This document shows, in pieces, positions 11,943 to 24,245 of a stretch of DNA of 64,000 nt. Every line of letters starts with the position of its first letter. Positions within the stretch are counted from its first letter, which is position 1. The notes under the pieces are model-generated. The model was not told the DNA's origin. It made no database searches and saw only the letters and a list, made by a program, of their open reading frames with translations. The DNA comes from Primula veris (Eukaryota > Streptophyta > Magnoliopsida > Ericales > Primulaceae). The position numbers were made by a program, and so were the translations under genes. The DNA lies in NCBI GenBank assembly GCA_963682055.1, contig OY821751.1:5580001-5644000 (forward strand), in the 5' to 3' direction.

Positions 11943-14900
11943 TACATATGCTTTTAGTTTCTCATTTGGTATGATTTTTGAGATTTTTTAATATATTTAT
12001 CTCAATATATATATATATATATAATTAAAGGCGTAGTTTGATGATGATGTGCTTAGAATTATTTTCAAGAAAAACCCTTTTTGTGTCATGTTTGTTATGA
12101 TTTTTGAGATAAATATGTTTTTTTTAGGATTAACTTTAACCTTTTACGTGGGCTCTGAAAATGGAGATGGGCTTAATGACTAAACTTAGAAGCTTTGTAA
12201 TTATTTAAATAAATTAGTTTGTGATGTACTTGAAAAGATAGAATCTTTTTGGGCAATGTAACATGATTTTATTTAGAAGCATTGAGAAATGACTAGATAT
12301 GTATTTAATATATTATTGAACAATATATATCTGCTAGCAGTAATAAATATGTTATTGAAACTGATGGGATACTAGTTTCCCAAGTTTTTTTTTTTTTATA
12401 TATTTTGGAAACAAAATATTGAGAAATTGTTGTCTTAGAGTTTTCTGGTAATGTTATTTAATTTAATGTATGATCACAGTCGATGTTATAAAGGGGCACG
12501 TTTTTTTTTTATTTTAGAAATAGGTCGCCTAATGCCTAATTCTGCTTAATTATTGTCTAAATGAATAATCACATAGGCTTTTAGGCTCCGCCTATTTTCC
12601 GCCTAGGCCCGTTTTTTAGAACACTGATCATAGTTATCTGAAAGCACGCTTTGGAAGTGTAATACATACATAAAGAATGGTATGTTATGGTATGCCATTT
12701 CTACATTGATCATGTTCGGGCAAGTTAGAAAGTTGCACACTGTTGTTTTCTTCATGTGGATGAAAGGAATAAAAGATACTTTATGACTTGACTATCATTT
12801 TCTTAGTGTAATTTGTTACTGCTAGTTGACAGTAACAGGACATTTGCTTATTCTTACTGATTTGTTTGTTTGTTTTCATTTTCATTCCCGTTGGGGTAAA
12901 TTAATTTTCCTGTTATGTAGAAGGTATGTTTGTTTCTTAAGAGGCTATTCGTTTCTGGAATCATCCTATGACCTTTTGCTTTCTAGTATGTGTGAATGTG
13001 CACTTTGTGTATAGTCTATTATGCTTCGATAGTTCTATTCCTTTATCATCCTCCATTGATTCTCTTTGATAGATGTGTGAAAGTTGGAAATGGTGTATGA
13101 CATCTTTTTCTTTTTCTTTTTTTAGTAAGCTACAAAGTGATGCTGTTAGGGAAGCAATTTCCCAAATTGCTGGAGATTCAGCAAATGAGAAAAAACGCAA
13201 CTTTGTGGAAACTATCGAACTCCAGATTGGTTTGAAGAATTATGATCCCCAAAAAGATAAGCGTTTCAGTGGCTCTGTTAAATTGCCACATATTCCTCGC
13301 CCTAAAATGAAAGTTTGCATGCTTGGTGACGCTCAACATGTTGAGGAGGTATAGTTTCTTATTTTATAATAGCAAAATTCATATATTCAATGACCGCTCC
13401 TTTTTCGACTATCACGAGTCTTTTGTGCATTGCTTGTTCTTTTTTGAGAGTTCATTTATTTCGTTCATTAAATTTTACAGGCAGAGAAGATAGGATTGCC
13501 CTACATGGATGTTGAATCGTTAAAGAAATTGAACAAGAATAAGAAATTGGTGAAAAAACTGGCTAAAAAGTATCATGCCTTTCTCGCATCAGAAGCTGTT
13601 ATCAAGCAGATCCCTCGTCTATTAGGACCTGGTCTCAACAAGGCAGGCAAGTGGTTAAATTATTATAATTATCTGGTAAATTATAATCCCTATGTAAACC
13701 GACCGTAGTACCAAATGGGTTGTCTGATAGTGTTTAAATTGTCTGGATTAAGTCTTGTTAGAAAGATTAGCTCTACTTCCCTAAATGATTGTCACTTCTG
13801 TTTAGTGTGAAATGAGTTCTCCCTTTTGTTTGGTGTTTGGCTTTGTTGACATTTCTTACGGGGTTCCAAAATTTGGCTAAATTAGAATCATTTAAGGAAA
13901 GTAATGCTCCCTTCTTCATGTTAAGATCAAGTAATATATAGTTAATGTAGTTCTAACAATAAACTTAGTAATCTTTTTACATCAATGTTTCATTGAAACT
14001 ATTTGATGATGCCGGTACCTTTGTAAATAGTGGAACAACCAAGCTAAACAATTGATGCCAGTTTATAAAAAAATAAATAAAGTGAACTACATTTTGTGAG
14101 GCATTAGAATGGAAAACAAGACAATCTCTTAGGGAGGCAGGTGAGTATTTCACATAACCACTTGGGGTATATGGTAATTTTAAATAGCTGGCATTGATTG
14201 CATATCAATATAAAAGTTACATGCGAAACTGCCAAACAAAAAGAGAACAGAGGTAATTAGTCTCCATACTGTCGGCTATAGTTCTATTCAGTTTTTATGT
14301 TTCTTAATGAAGTTGAATTTTCTTTTTTTTATATTGCTTACACTCTTTAATATGTATGCAGGAAAATTTCCAACTCTTGTTTCTCATCAAGAGTCACTCG
14401 AGTCAAAAATTAACGAAACCAAAGCAACAGTTAAGTTTCAGCTAAAGAAGGTTTTATGCATGGGAGTTGCTGTTGGAAATTTGGGCATGGAAGAGAAGCA
14501 GATATTCCAAAATGTTCAAATGAGCGTCAACTTTCTTGTTTCACTGCTCAAAAAGAATTGGCAAAATGTAAGTTCACAGACCTTTCCGACTTTTGTTTCA
14601 AATCTTTACCCAAACTTCAATAATAGAAGAGAATTCGGGTCCTAGGTGGCAAAAAACATAAATTTATAACTAAAATTTCAGTTGTTAAGACAACATAAAT
14701 GACAACCTTCTTGACTTGTCTCCCTAGCATCCTTGCAAAAGATGAAGGAAATGAGTTCTCTCTTTGTTTATAAACATAAAGAATGTGGTCTTCACTTGAT
14801 GGATTTATTTTATAGTTCTGAATTTGTGTGCATTTTTCCTAATTCTGTTCTCATATTTGGGTCTTCATGGCTATTCCAATTCATATTCAAGAATATGGTT

Positions 14901-15106
14901 TAATGAGTGCATGAATATGGTTTAACGAGTGCATGAATATGGTTTAACGAGTGCATGAATAGATCAAAACTTACTTGAAGACAGAGAAAGTTGCTTCAAA
15001 ATAGTTACTTATTACTGCAACTCTTAACGTATTTGTTTTTCTGTGAATTCAGGTGAGATGCTTGTACCTGAAGAGTACCATGGGGAGGCCAGTTCGTGTC
15101 TTTTAA
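11708..15106 (+). CDS. RPL10A: 60S ribosomal protein L10a (uL1)
   Basis: Five coding exons: 11708-11712, 13126-13348, 13481-13646, 14362-14567 and 15053-15106. They join without a frame break into 217 residues; plant L10a proteins have about 216. Exon 1 is only ATGAG, so Ser2 spans the first junction, giving [13 protein letters not shown]. Family landmarks follow: [70 protein letters not shown] and the end [11 protein letters not shown]. The protein forms the L1 stalk of the large subunit and helps release deacylated tRNA. Intron 3 starts with GC rather than GT (13647). Introns 1 and 4 carry AT-rich repeats. Very short first exons and long first introns are common in plant ribosomal-protein genes. 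Confidence 0.97.
11750..12112. repeat. Tandem repeat with (AT)n cores in RPL10A intron 1
   Basis: GCTTAGAATTATTTT...CCCTTT...TGTGTCATG occurs at both ends (from 11751 and from 12050). Between them the unit TTTGGTATGATTTTTGAGAT plus a T run and a long (AT)n/(GTAT)n run recurs at about 11790, 11887 and 11964. This looks like local duplication followed by microsatellite growth. Confidence 0.8.
14890..14963. repeat. 24-bp tandem repeat, three copies, RPL10A intron 4
   Basis: The unit AATATGGTTTAACGAGTGCATG is repeated head to tail three times, the first copy with TAATGAG instead of TAACGAG. Confidence 0.85.
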
Positions 15107-16107
15107 GATGGTGTTATTGGAAACGCCTGCTTTACTGTTTTGGGTGTTTTTTGTATTATTTTTCCATTATTTTCGTTTTCTGGATATTTCCCCTTACTGT
15201 TTGTTACCTGTCGGTACTAGAAATGGAAAATGTGTTGAATTCTTTTTTTTTTGTTTCAAAAATACAGAAGGCATTTTATTATCTCTACTGTTTTTAGATT
15301 CCGTCTTGTGTTTTGCTTGATTTTCACATCATTGCCTTCATCTTATAATTTTCGTGTACCATTTCCATGCCCATTACCTGGTCATATACTTGATATTTTT
15401 ATAAGAAGGTTTCTTGATTTTAGATTTTTGTAAGTAACAACAGAACAGAATTGACAATCTTTTCGCTGACTATCTATACCTATTCAGCTTAAGCAGAACC
15501 CAAAGCTGAACCTAAAGCTGCAATGAAATAAGGCCTTAAATAGTGGTACAATTTGAGCTCTGTTAGATGGCTATCTGTTCCAATTCGTAATGGTTCAAAT
15601 TGAGATCTTAAACCAGAATTGTCGGTGATTCGAAACATTTCTATCATTATATTAATCCTTATGAAAGGACCAAAAAAATGGCAATCAAGCAAGTGTATAT
15701 AACATTAAAAAAAAAACAGCTTTAAGCAGGTAAGCTATAGCGCTATTAAGTTGTGTTTATGCTTATTCCCCGGTGAAAAGAAGACTGTACCAGCAAGGGG
15801 CTACCAGCAAAAATTTATTCAAAACTCGTTAACAATTAGTATTACAGATGAACATGTAAGCTCAATTCAATTACAAAGATTGTAGTCCTCTTTCAAGACC
15901 AACCCACAAGGGGGGTAAAATTGAACAAAAGATGCCCTGATGATAAAATTTAGTTACTGCAGTAGATTCAACAGCATATGCCAGAAAAGTTACAAGTATT
16001 TTACCAAGAATTCAGTATCTATGCCTTAAAGAATCCAAAATGTCGAAACTCTCTTCATTTGCTGATAAATTGGGGACCATAGTATCAACAGGTAGCGGTT
16101 TATTACT
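15107..16107. other. Convergent intergenic space, RPL10A 3' UTR to IscA2 3' UTR
   Basis: The two genes end facing each other. The T-rich part to about 15300 is probably the RPL10A 3' UTR; the part just above 16000 would hold the IscA2 3' UTR. Small open frames here lack recognisable motifs. Confidence 0.5.
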
Positions 16108-19100
16108 CTATTTAACCATAAAAGAGCTTTTACAGCTGCACCCACCCACTGCACTTGGATTCGTAGTTACCTGCATATAAAATGCAATTGTTATAATGTA
16201 CCAATAAAATGCAATTTTTAGCTGCAAATTGCACTGATGAGGGGATAACATATGAGCAAACTGGAGCATCTTGTACACCGATAGACGATAGACGGTCACA
16301 AATCACAATGCAATTCATGTAATTAATTCACTAAAACCATGATGATGAATCGAAAGATTTCAAACCAAAATTTCACTAGTTAATTTTCTCCTCCATAGAA
16401 TTATTAAATACAAAATTAATCTGCAAGCTTGGAAAAATAAGGTTAACAAGTACAAAGGAAAGTTAAAGCGTGCTAGACAGATATTAGCGTCCCAGAAAAA
16501 ACAGAGAAGAGTTCACAAGTGAAAAACCCAAGTGTCAGATATTATTTTAACGCAAACACACACTTCAGTTGAGTTAACCAGTAACATGGAAGATAAAGGT
16601 ATACTGGGATACCTGAAAAGCAGAACGAATCAATTCCTCAACATAATCAACGGTTGCACCTTTTACAAAGTCGAATGATATTTTATCGATAACCACTTTA
16701 ACTCCATTCTTCTCAAAAACCCTGCATTAAAGAAAAGCAATACCACATATTAATGCAATTAACCACGGAACAAATTTCCAAGATATACCAAAATAGCAGT
16801 GTACATTAACTATTTTTTCAGTGTATCACATGATTGAATGGAGAATTAGACTCTTCGAGTCTATTCTCAGCTTGTCCAATGTAGATAGCAACTTTGTTCA
16901 TAGGGAAGTCAAGTCCAAGTGTCTATATGAGATATTAAACACATATATTGGTGGGGATCATCAACATAAACGTGTAATATTGTGTTACACGTGTCGCTAG
17001 ATATAAACATTCTCCGCGGTTTATTCCTTGTTTTGATTCATGTTCTCTTTATTTTAATTATTTACTTTTGGATTTTGTTCTGTTGTATGCTCACAGCTCA
17101 TCCGTGAGCCTCTATTTGTACCTCCCCTTTTTGTTTATGTCTGCTTATTCTGTTTTGACATCATTTGCCGTAATAAATGGCTTACAAAAGGCTTTCAATT
17201 ATTGTCCTATATAAATCATGACTCTACACTCTTCTATCTGCTAGTCGATGTTCTGATTAAAGTATAACAGCAAGCAAGATTCAATTAGTACACACTTGCA
17301 GACACTAGCAAACAGTTGTATTGCATGTTTGTATAATTATATCGGGAAAAAAATACTTTTAGTGTACTGTACTACCAGTGGTTAACGATTTAGGTACTGA
17401 ACTACCAATTTTAACAACCGAGGTACCGAACTACGAAATTTCGTCCAATTAAGGGACTAACAACATAAATTGACGAGATTGCAGTCACTATATCTCACAT
17501 TTGGGGATCTACTTTTGACGTATGTTGATAGAATTGCACTCACCATACGATAGCCAAGAGAATGTGAGTGCAATTTTATCATTTTGTTTAACGGTAGGTA
17601 CTCAATTGTGACAAATTTCATAGTTTGGTACCTCAATTGTTAAAATTGGTAGTCCAGCACCTAAATCATTAAACACTATTAGTACAGTACACTAAACGTA
17701 CTTTTTCCCTAATTATATCAGCATCTGTAATTACAAACATATCCATTAGACAAGTTTTTATACAATTTTCAGACAATTGAGGAGCCAAAAAAGAGAACTC
17801 CACACCAATAATAAATATACTGCAAATGAACTAACAACTAAAACGACAAAAGAGGTTCAAGGAAAACCTGTCATCGTTATTTTCTTTGTCTTCAAGAGAA
17901 AAATTATATTGGAAACCAGAACATCCACCAGCCTCTATGCTCAGTCGCAATAACTTTTCCTTTCCTTCCTCTGCTTGTAGCGCTTTCATTTTCTGCAAGA
18001 CATTTCCAAGGTAAGTGTTGGCTTACGCAGCTTAACGTGGGGTTTGAATAAAGCTTGGGTATGACTTTCACAGAACTAATATCTAAGTAAACATTCAACC
18101 CAAGTAGCTTAATTATACTATCAATCAATCAACGAATGAAAATGAATGCGTTTGACAGCATGCTATATAGAGATTCCGCAACCCGCCTAGTCCTCTCCGG
18201 AAATACTTCATCGGCAGTTATACCTATAATCCTCCATCCAAAGATTACAACCCAATGGAGCTTAATCAATCGCTCCCCCTCACTCTTATCACTATTTAAA
18301 TTTTAAAATGAATCGACCTAGAGTTTTTAAGTTAACACTTTGCTTAAAAGCCTCTATCCAAACACTAACTCACAGATGAACTAATAAGTTGCTCTACAAA
18401 TTTCGAATAAAAACGTATCACTCACATTCTAACTCTTTTCTTGATGTTTATAGAATTACAGTACCCAAGAAATTTGCTAGAAAGAATGAACAGTGAGAAG
18501 TATAGACGATTGCGGGCCAACAATAAGCTTCTCGAGAAACAATGTATGATTAAATACCATATAAAATTCTACATCCATGCAAAGAAGTGAAGAACAACAA
18601 TCCCTACATCTAGAAGATTGAAACAAGATTAGCTGTATCAAATTAATAATAGGATAATGTGATAAGTAGATGACATTTACTCAATGGAGTCCTAACTTTG
18701 TAAGTATGCTAAGCAAGGTTATAAATAAGAAGGTAAAGTATATGAAGGACCATCTCCACAATCGAGATGTATCGGAATGCTATGAACTTACTTGAAATGC
18801 ACAGTGAAACTGATTTTCTATAATAACTGGAAGCCGGGTATTCAAGATTTATTATCAGAAGTAGAACTTGGACAAGAAAAGGCATAAAATGATTCGATTT
18901 TTCCCCAGTTGAAGGGCTTGTTTGGTTTCTCACTCAAGCAGAGAAGTTGGTTTAAGTCCATAACCGATGCTGATAAAGGATTTGTTTTTAATCCTAAAAC
19001 TTCTAGATTTTCAAGACAGAAAACCAAAAAGGTCTCAGCTTTTAAGCTGGCCAACTAAACGCATTGCAGGTTATAAGCAAAAAGGCGAAGACCCTTAATT

Positions 19101-20955
19101 TAAAAGCTCCAGCTGCATCATTCATACAAAAATCTCCGAACCAGGAAAAGCTTACGTTATGCAACAAACAAGTCCTAAGGGATTAAGTAGCTGATTGATT
19201 CATTCAAGCAATTAAGCTCGCCTATTTGATCTTTGAGATAAAAGGTTCATTAAAGTTAAACGTAGCCTTTTAACCCTTAAACCAAAAACACAGCTTAAAA
19301 GCCAATAAACCAAATTTAAAGATTTAGCTCATCTTTATAAGCTTGAGCCTCAAAACTGTTGCTCAAAAACAAGTGAGTCAACATAAATAATCCTACTCTC
19401 CAAACATAAAATTGTGAAGATAAATGTTACTTTGTCAATTTCACCATTCAAATGCATTAAAATAGGGAGAGAAAGAGGAATAAATACTTATACACAAAAA
19501 ACGCAATAAAACAAGCCCTAAGTTTTCATTTTTGCTTTCCTCAAAATGGAACCAAATGGGTAAAAGTGAATAAGCTGAGTATTATTTCCCTTATTTATCA
19601 TCATAAATATCAATGGACCTAAGTTTGAAACATAGAATCAAATGGGTAGGTGAATAAACTAAGTAACTTTTCCCTTACTAATAATCAAAAGAAATGGACC
19701 TAAGTTCCAAACCAATAATCACATGAGTAAAATGAATAAGCTAAGTATCATTTCCCATTTTTTACAACCACCGAAATAATAGACTTAAGTTCAATACACA
19801 TAATCATATGGGTAATTTAACATCTAATCAATTGATCTGTCAAATTTCACCATTAAACTGTATGGGCAAAATTATTAAGCAAACTAAATTCCATTTCTCT
19901 TATAGTATAATATATCATCGAAACCAGTAAACTTAAGTTCGAAACATACAATCAAAAGGGTAAAATAATAACCTAATATATTTTGCGATGTACCAAAAAG
20001 GAACACACGACACTTATTTCGGGACGGAGCGTCCCGAAATAAGTATCATGCTTCGAAAACCGTTTTATTTACGGATTTGAACAATTTTGGTAAAAACTCA
20101 ACAAAAAAACATTAAAAATTCAAGATTTTCAAACAAAAACTACTTTTAAATTAAAACGTTAGGTTTTGAGTATAATTTTATTATGTCTAAACTAACAAAA
20201 AGTCATTCTTTAAAAAAATAAAAACGAGAAAATTTACTAAAAAAGGAATACATGACACTTATTTCGGGGCGTAACAAAAAGGAAAACGGACACTTATTTC
20301 GGGACATAACAAAAAGGAAAACAAACACTTATTTCGGGACATAACAAAAAGGAAAACGGACACTTATTTCGGGACGCAACAAAAAGGAAAACGGACACTT
20401 ATTTCGGGACATAACAAAAAGGAAAACAAACACTTATTTCGGGACATAACAAAAAGTAAAACGGACACTTATTTCGGGACATAATAAAAAGGAAAACGGA
20501 CACTTATTTCGGGACGTAACAAAAAGTAAAACGGACACTTATTTCGGGACATAACAAAAAGGAAAACAAACACTCATAATAAAAAGGAAAACGGACACTT
20601 ATTTCGGGACATAACAAAAAGGAAAACGGACACTTATTTCGGGACGCAACAAAAAGGAAAACGGACACTTATTTCGGGACATAACAAAAAGGAAAACAAA
20701 CACTTATTTCGGGAGGTACAAAAAATGAAAACACGACACGTATATGGGGGGACAGAGGGAGTATAATAAAAATACCTGAACGCAAGTATCGGTGATGAGA
20801 AGAGAATCGTGGGACGGAGAATGAGACACATGTACATCGGAGGATAAAGGAGAGGCTGAGATGGTGGTGGTTAATAGTCTGTGGTTATGCTTAATACGAG
20901 ATGCAAATAAAGGTACAATTCTCTTAATTAACGACCTTGAAGTTGAAGAATACAT
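16108..20955 (-). CDS. Iron-sulfur assembly protein IscA-like 2, mitochondrial
   Basis: Four coding exons (high to low): 20955-20776, 17992-17868, 16721-16613 and 16170-16108, giving 158 residues with clean phases (0, 2, 0). The ATG at 20955 starts an Arg/Ser-rich presequence without acidic residues ([20 protein letters not shown]). The A-type Fe-S scaffold fold follows: [68 protein letters not shown] and [17 protein letters not shown]. Cys84 (GGCSGF) and Cys149/Cys151 (GGCSC) are the three conserved cluster-binding cysteines. ISCA2-type proteins act late in mitochondrial 4Fe-4S assembly. Intron 1 (about 2.8 kb) carries a transposon-borne minisatellite, and intron 2 holds a long fold-back element. 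Exon 1 and most of intron 1 have an inverted duplicate at 24.4-27.4 kb. An in-frame TTG extends the open frame to 20973 but is not a likely start. Confidence 0.95.
17345..17708. mobile_element. Long-TIR fold-back element in IscA2 intron 2
   Basis: The left arm (GGAAAAAAATACTTTTAGTG, TACTGTACTACCAGTGG, TTTAGGTACTGAACTACC, AATTTTAACAA) is mirrored by the right arm (TTGTTAAAATTGGTAGT, CAGCACCTAAATCATT, AGTACAGTACACTAAACG, TACTTTTTCCC). The arms exceed 90 bp and extend inward with GAGGTACCGAACTA versus TTTGGTACCTC. It has no open frame and is a MITE or fold-back transposon of unknown superfamily. Confidence 0.85.
18912..19178. mobile_element. MITE of the CTTGTTTGG/CCAAACAAG family (left-arm copy)
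   Basis: It starts AAGGGCTTGTTTGGTTTC and ends GCAACAAACAAGTCCTAAGG. The interior has the family motifs AAATCTAGAAGTTTTAGGAT and CAGCTTTTAAGCTGG. The inverted duplicate keeps the same element at about 26632-26900, so insertion preceded the duplication. Confidence 0.75.
20000..20761. mobile_element. Stowaway-like MITE, rearranged and expanded
   Basis: One end reads GGGGACAGAGGGAGTAT (right), the other GGAGCGTCCCGAAATAAGT (from about 20025). These match the Stowaway-type ends CTCCCTCTGTCCCCAAATAAG and GGGACGGATGGAG seen intact in the inverted copy at 24761-25051. Next to the left end the terminal repeat is itself inverted and doubled (ACTTATTTCGGGACGGAGCG, 20010-20046). The interior holds the minisatellite at 20250-20725. 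Confidence 0.75.
20250..20725. repeat. 35-bp minisatellite, about 14 copies
   Basis: The unit is CACTTATTTCGGGACATAAC followed by AAAAAGGAAAACGGA. Copies start every 35 bp (for example 20291, 20326 and 20361), with variants ACATAAC/ACGCAAC and ACGGA/ACAAA and one truncated copy near 20571. It derives from the MITE terminal repeat and lies in IscA2 intron 1, just after the exon-1 donor. Confidence 0.95.
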
Positions 20956-20977
20956 AGCACACCCTTTATTCAATTCA

Positions 20978-21140
20978 TATTCTTATTATTCTTATTCTTC
21001 TTATTATTATTATTATTATTATTGTTCTTACACATATGTATATGTATATGTATATATATATGTATATCAGTATATGTATAAATATGGATCTGGTTCTGGG
21101 AAAGATAAGAGAGATAGAGAGAGAGAGAGAAATAGAAGAG
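20978..21140. repeat. Microsatellites in the IscA2 5' flank
   Basis: A (TTA)n/(TTC)n run (about 20980-21023), an ATGTAT-type run (21037-21072) and a GA run (about 21105-21132) lie just upstream of the IscA2 ATG. They are probably partly in its promoter or 5' UTR. Confidence 0.85.
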
Positions 21141-21189
21141 AAATGTTAATGGACTTTGTGTTCTTAATTTATTAAATAATTAGGCCTCC

Positions 21190-22680
21190 CTCTCTCCTCT
21201 GTTCTTATTTAATTCTTAATTACAAACTGCCTTCGATTTTGATTGGTTTATAATTTGTATGAAAATTATCGAAATAAATTTTTTTTATAATGTAATTATA
21301 AAATTTAATATTTGAATTATATGATCAACTTTTGAAAATTTTCATTCCGATAATTTTAATACAAGTTATTGACTGGTGAAAATTACACGTCGTTTCGTAA
21401 TAGACTAAATAGGAACAAAGATACTATCTATTTATATTTTTTTTTATAATTATATACCTATACTTATTTACAATTAGTTACATATTTCACAAAAAATAAA
21501 AAATATATATATAAAAATAAATAAATAAATAAATAATTCGAAAAAAATATTTAAAGAAATCAAAAAAATGTAAATAGTATGAAACATGATTAGACGACAT
21601 AATTAGATAGTATTAAATAGGATTAGAAATAAAATATTTTGTCCGACTTATAACATGTTCAAAATCATATAATTTAATTTTTGAAATATATGATTAACTT
21701 TTACAAAATTTCATTCCGACAATTTTGATACAAATCACCGACAAGTCAAAATTACACGTAGTTTCATAGTGCACAGTTAATTGGAAACGAATGGAGTGAT
21801 ATTTAAGTTAAGTACAAGTTTTTTTTACTAGCGAAACGATACTAAAAACACCAAAACTCAATGAACAACTTATAAATAAAACGAACCGAAATTAAACTCA
21901 CCTCGAGTCATTTGCATGGTAGAAGTCAATTACATTACTCAATCCGTCCCAAATTATAGGCATACATCGGAAAATCAACTATTTAACGTCAAATAAAAAA
22001 CATGTTCTTAAACAAAAATATAAAGTAACAGAGTAACTTTATCAATTTGAAGTTCCTTTATTACGAAACTTCCATTTAAATTTGGTACATGTCTTGATGG
22101 AATAACTAATAATTAAATTAGGACGAATAAGTTGTTGAAATGAGTTGTTGTGGGGGTATTGTGCAATATATATAATTATATGGATCAAATTGTAATTTGA
22201 TTTAAGTATAAAAAAGCTTCAAAAAATTAAAAACAGAAAAGCTAAAACATAACCAGAGATCTTCCATTTTCACAGGTAATTATATTCTATCATTAAAAAT
22301 TTATAATTTTAATAATTACCCATTTGTTGTTTTACTCCCCTTTTATTCCCTAATTACTTTTAAAAAAAATTATAGTACTAAATTGGATTGCCAAGCTTTA
22401 TTAAATAATTGGTTGGTTATCTTTTTTAGGTAATAATTATGTTAATTGCTGATATAATCTTGTCAATATGAACAAAACAAATTAATTGTGTTTTTGTAGG
22501 GAAAATATTAATTGTATTTTTTTAAGGGAAAATGTTAATTGTATTTTTTGAAGGGTGAATGTTAATTGTAATTTTTGTAATGAAAATGTTAATTGTATTT
22601 TTGTTTATGTTAGTTTGTAACAGTGTGGATTATTATTTAATGTCATGTGACCTTAGGATATTGTATATGTAGGCCTTGTT
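21190..22680. other. Spacer between duplication blocks; decayed MITEs, no gene
   Basis: Two decayed copies of the dispersed family carrying TTGATTGGTTTATAATTTGT ... AATTACACG ... TTTCGTA lie at about 21230-21420 and 21640-21800. From 22495 to 22605 a unit of about 30 bp (GGGAAAATGTTAATTGTATT plus a T run) is repeated four times. Confidence 0.6.
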
Positions 22681-22687
22681 TGGTTGC

Positions 22688-24245
22688 AGTTTGAATCTTA
22701 GTTTTTCTTTGCTTTTTTGCTTTATAATTGTTGCTGCTGTTTGTTTATCAGCTAAAAAGCTCTAAAAAAATGAGATCTTTTAACACGTGGCGTGAGAAAA
22801 ATAAAAGAGTAAGACAGAATGAAGCTATAGTTTTTTTTCAGTCTCAAATAAGCACTTATTTGCTTAATGACTATAGCCAGACAAATTATTTATCCTCTGA
22901 TTTAGTTGATTTTGATTCGATTAACCGATATTCAGATTTTGGAGTAAAGAAAACGTCTTTTGATAATAAAAATATTGTTTTTTTTCATGTGAGATCCTCG
23001 TGTATTCACACGATAAGAAATTGACGATGTACCCCATCATATGAAGAAATATATAATAATCGATTTTTACCAGTAACTTTTCGATGTATATCCATACGTA
23101 TGTGTCTTTAGGCTTTATTTGGTACAAAAGAATGGGTCATAGTAGAATGATAGAATGGAATTCCTGTTTGTTAAGTAACATTTCCATATTTTGGTAGTGG
23201 CAAACATTGGTATGGTGATACAACCTGCCTTTTCACAATCCATAAATGTAGGCCTTAATTATACAACAAGTTACTAGGAAACCAAATAGATGAAGTTTGA
23301 TTTTGTAGTGTTTGTCTCGTTCCAGCTTTCGAGCTTCCCTTCTTTACTTCTTTTTATGACTTTTAGTGCATATGGTTGGCTAGTTTAAAAGTTGGATAAA
23401 ATGGGGTTTCTCCTCATCCTTTAATGGTCATCTCATTTTTTTTACCAACAGCAGCCTAACAAGTCTGCATTATTATGTGGATTTGAATAGGAAGATAGAA
23501 AACAATGTTGGTTGAGGTACTTAAATCAGTGGTGAAAAAAGTGAAAACTTGGTTTAAGCGTTCTTGAGATCTATGCTAAAAGCGTAATCTTTATTAGCAT
23601 AAAGAGTGTCAAAACGAGTTTTTTTCTGCTTTTTTCAAGCTTGGAATTGAGCTTAATTGCTTCGAAGCGGGCCTTTTAAAACAGTGATTTAAATAAGGAT
23701 GTTAGTTTTGTTTGGAGCATATGAGGTTATAAACCTTAGATCTCGTCTGCAGTGGAGGGGGAACCATGTTCCCTAAATCATCTGGTCTTATGTGATTAGG
23801 TTATGTCTGTTCTAGATATCTGGTCTTATCATGATATTTGTCCTGTGTCAATTGACGGACTTCCCTTTATATATACAGAGGTGAAACTAGAAAAAAGAAT
23901 CATCTATTATTTCATGAATTAGCTAATGCACCACTAATCATCTACAGTATTTCGCTTCGAACATCCCGAACATTTTTTATAAGCTTATTAAGCTCAATTT
24001 TAAAGAGGTTCTGTTCCATTTTTCAGGCCCTACTGACTAATCCTTGTAGTTTCTTCTTCTCCTTTTGTTACAAAAATGTGACTGCCTATGTTCTTAACAA
24101 GTTTAAAGATGAGAACAAGTTATTCTGCACAAATCAAGTTTTACATGGTTTCACAATGTCTAGGGTGGGGAACTCGTTTCTGATATCAGTAGTTTAGGAC
24201 TATAGATATTTCCAGCGGAAACTGTAATACAGACTTGGAAAGTTA
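22688..24245 (+). repeat. Direct duplication copy A (without GNA1)
   Basis: It matches 27410-30185 in the same orientation: GAATCTTAGTTTTTCTTTGC, AACACGTGGCGTGAGAAAAA, CTCGTTCCAGCTTTCGAGCT and TTCGCTTCGAACATCCCGAA recur in order. Relative to the second copy it lacks about 1 kb, the piece that holds GNA1 (joined near 23825-23840). The open frames at 22728-23024 and 27436-27729 are shared by descent but look non-coding. Confidence 0.9.
23527..23692. mobile_element. CAGTG-TTTTAAAA family element (copy 2, in block A)
   Basis: It runs from AAATCAGTGGTGAAAAAAG to GGCCTTTTAAAACAGTGATTT, with internal AGCGTTCTTGAG, AGCATAAAGAG and TTCGAAGCGGG. Its paralogue at 28475-28636 comes from the segmental duplication, not from a separate insertion. 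Confidence 0.65.

Larger units (their letters stand above)
18395..21185 (-). repeat. Left arm of a roughly 2.8-kb inverted duplication
   Basis: Read in reverse complement, this segment matches 24440-27408 over most of its length. It contains part of IscA2 intron 1, exon 1 and the GA-rich 5' flank. Shared landmarks include the exon-1 core CTCGTATTAAGCATAACCAC, the block CAAGTTCTACTTCTGATAAT and the end near TCACTCACATTCTAACTC. The left arm alone has the expanded 35-bp minisatellite. It lacks about 0.7 kb that is present in the right arm (25052-25765). Confidence 0.9.

Noticed and set aside
12032..12110. Possible C/D-box snoRNA in RPL10A intron 1 (TGATGATG)
   Set aside because: No D box or terminal stem was found, and the region is part of a tandem repeat.
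13073..13125. Start of RPL10A at the non-spliced frame beginning MCESWKW
   Set aside because: The segment is intron ending in TTTTTTTAG; the 5-nt exon ATGAG at 11708 gives the conserved MSKLQSD start.
20250..20725. CRISPR-like array of short direct repeats
   Set aside because: Units abut head to tail with no unique spacers, derive from a MITE end, and lie in a plant intron.
20956..20973. Upstream start for IscA2 at 20973
   Set aside because: The codon is TTG; the first in-frame ATG is at 20955 and begins a normal mitochondrial presequence.
22728..23024. 98-codon frame and its paralogue at 27436-27729 as a duplicated gene
   Set aside because: Similarity follows from the segmental duplication; composition is AT-driven, no ATG context or known motif, and the start regions differ.
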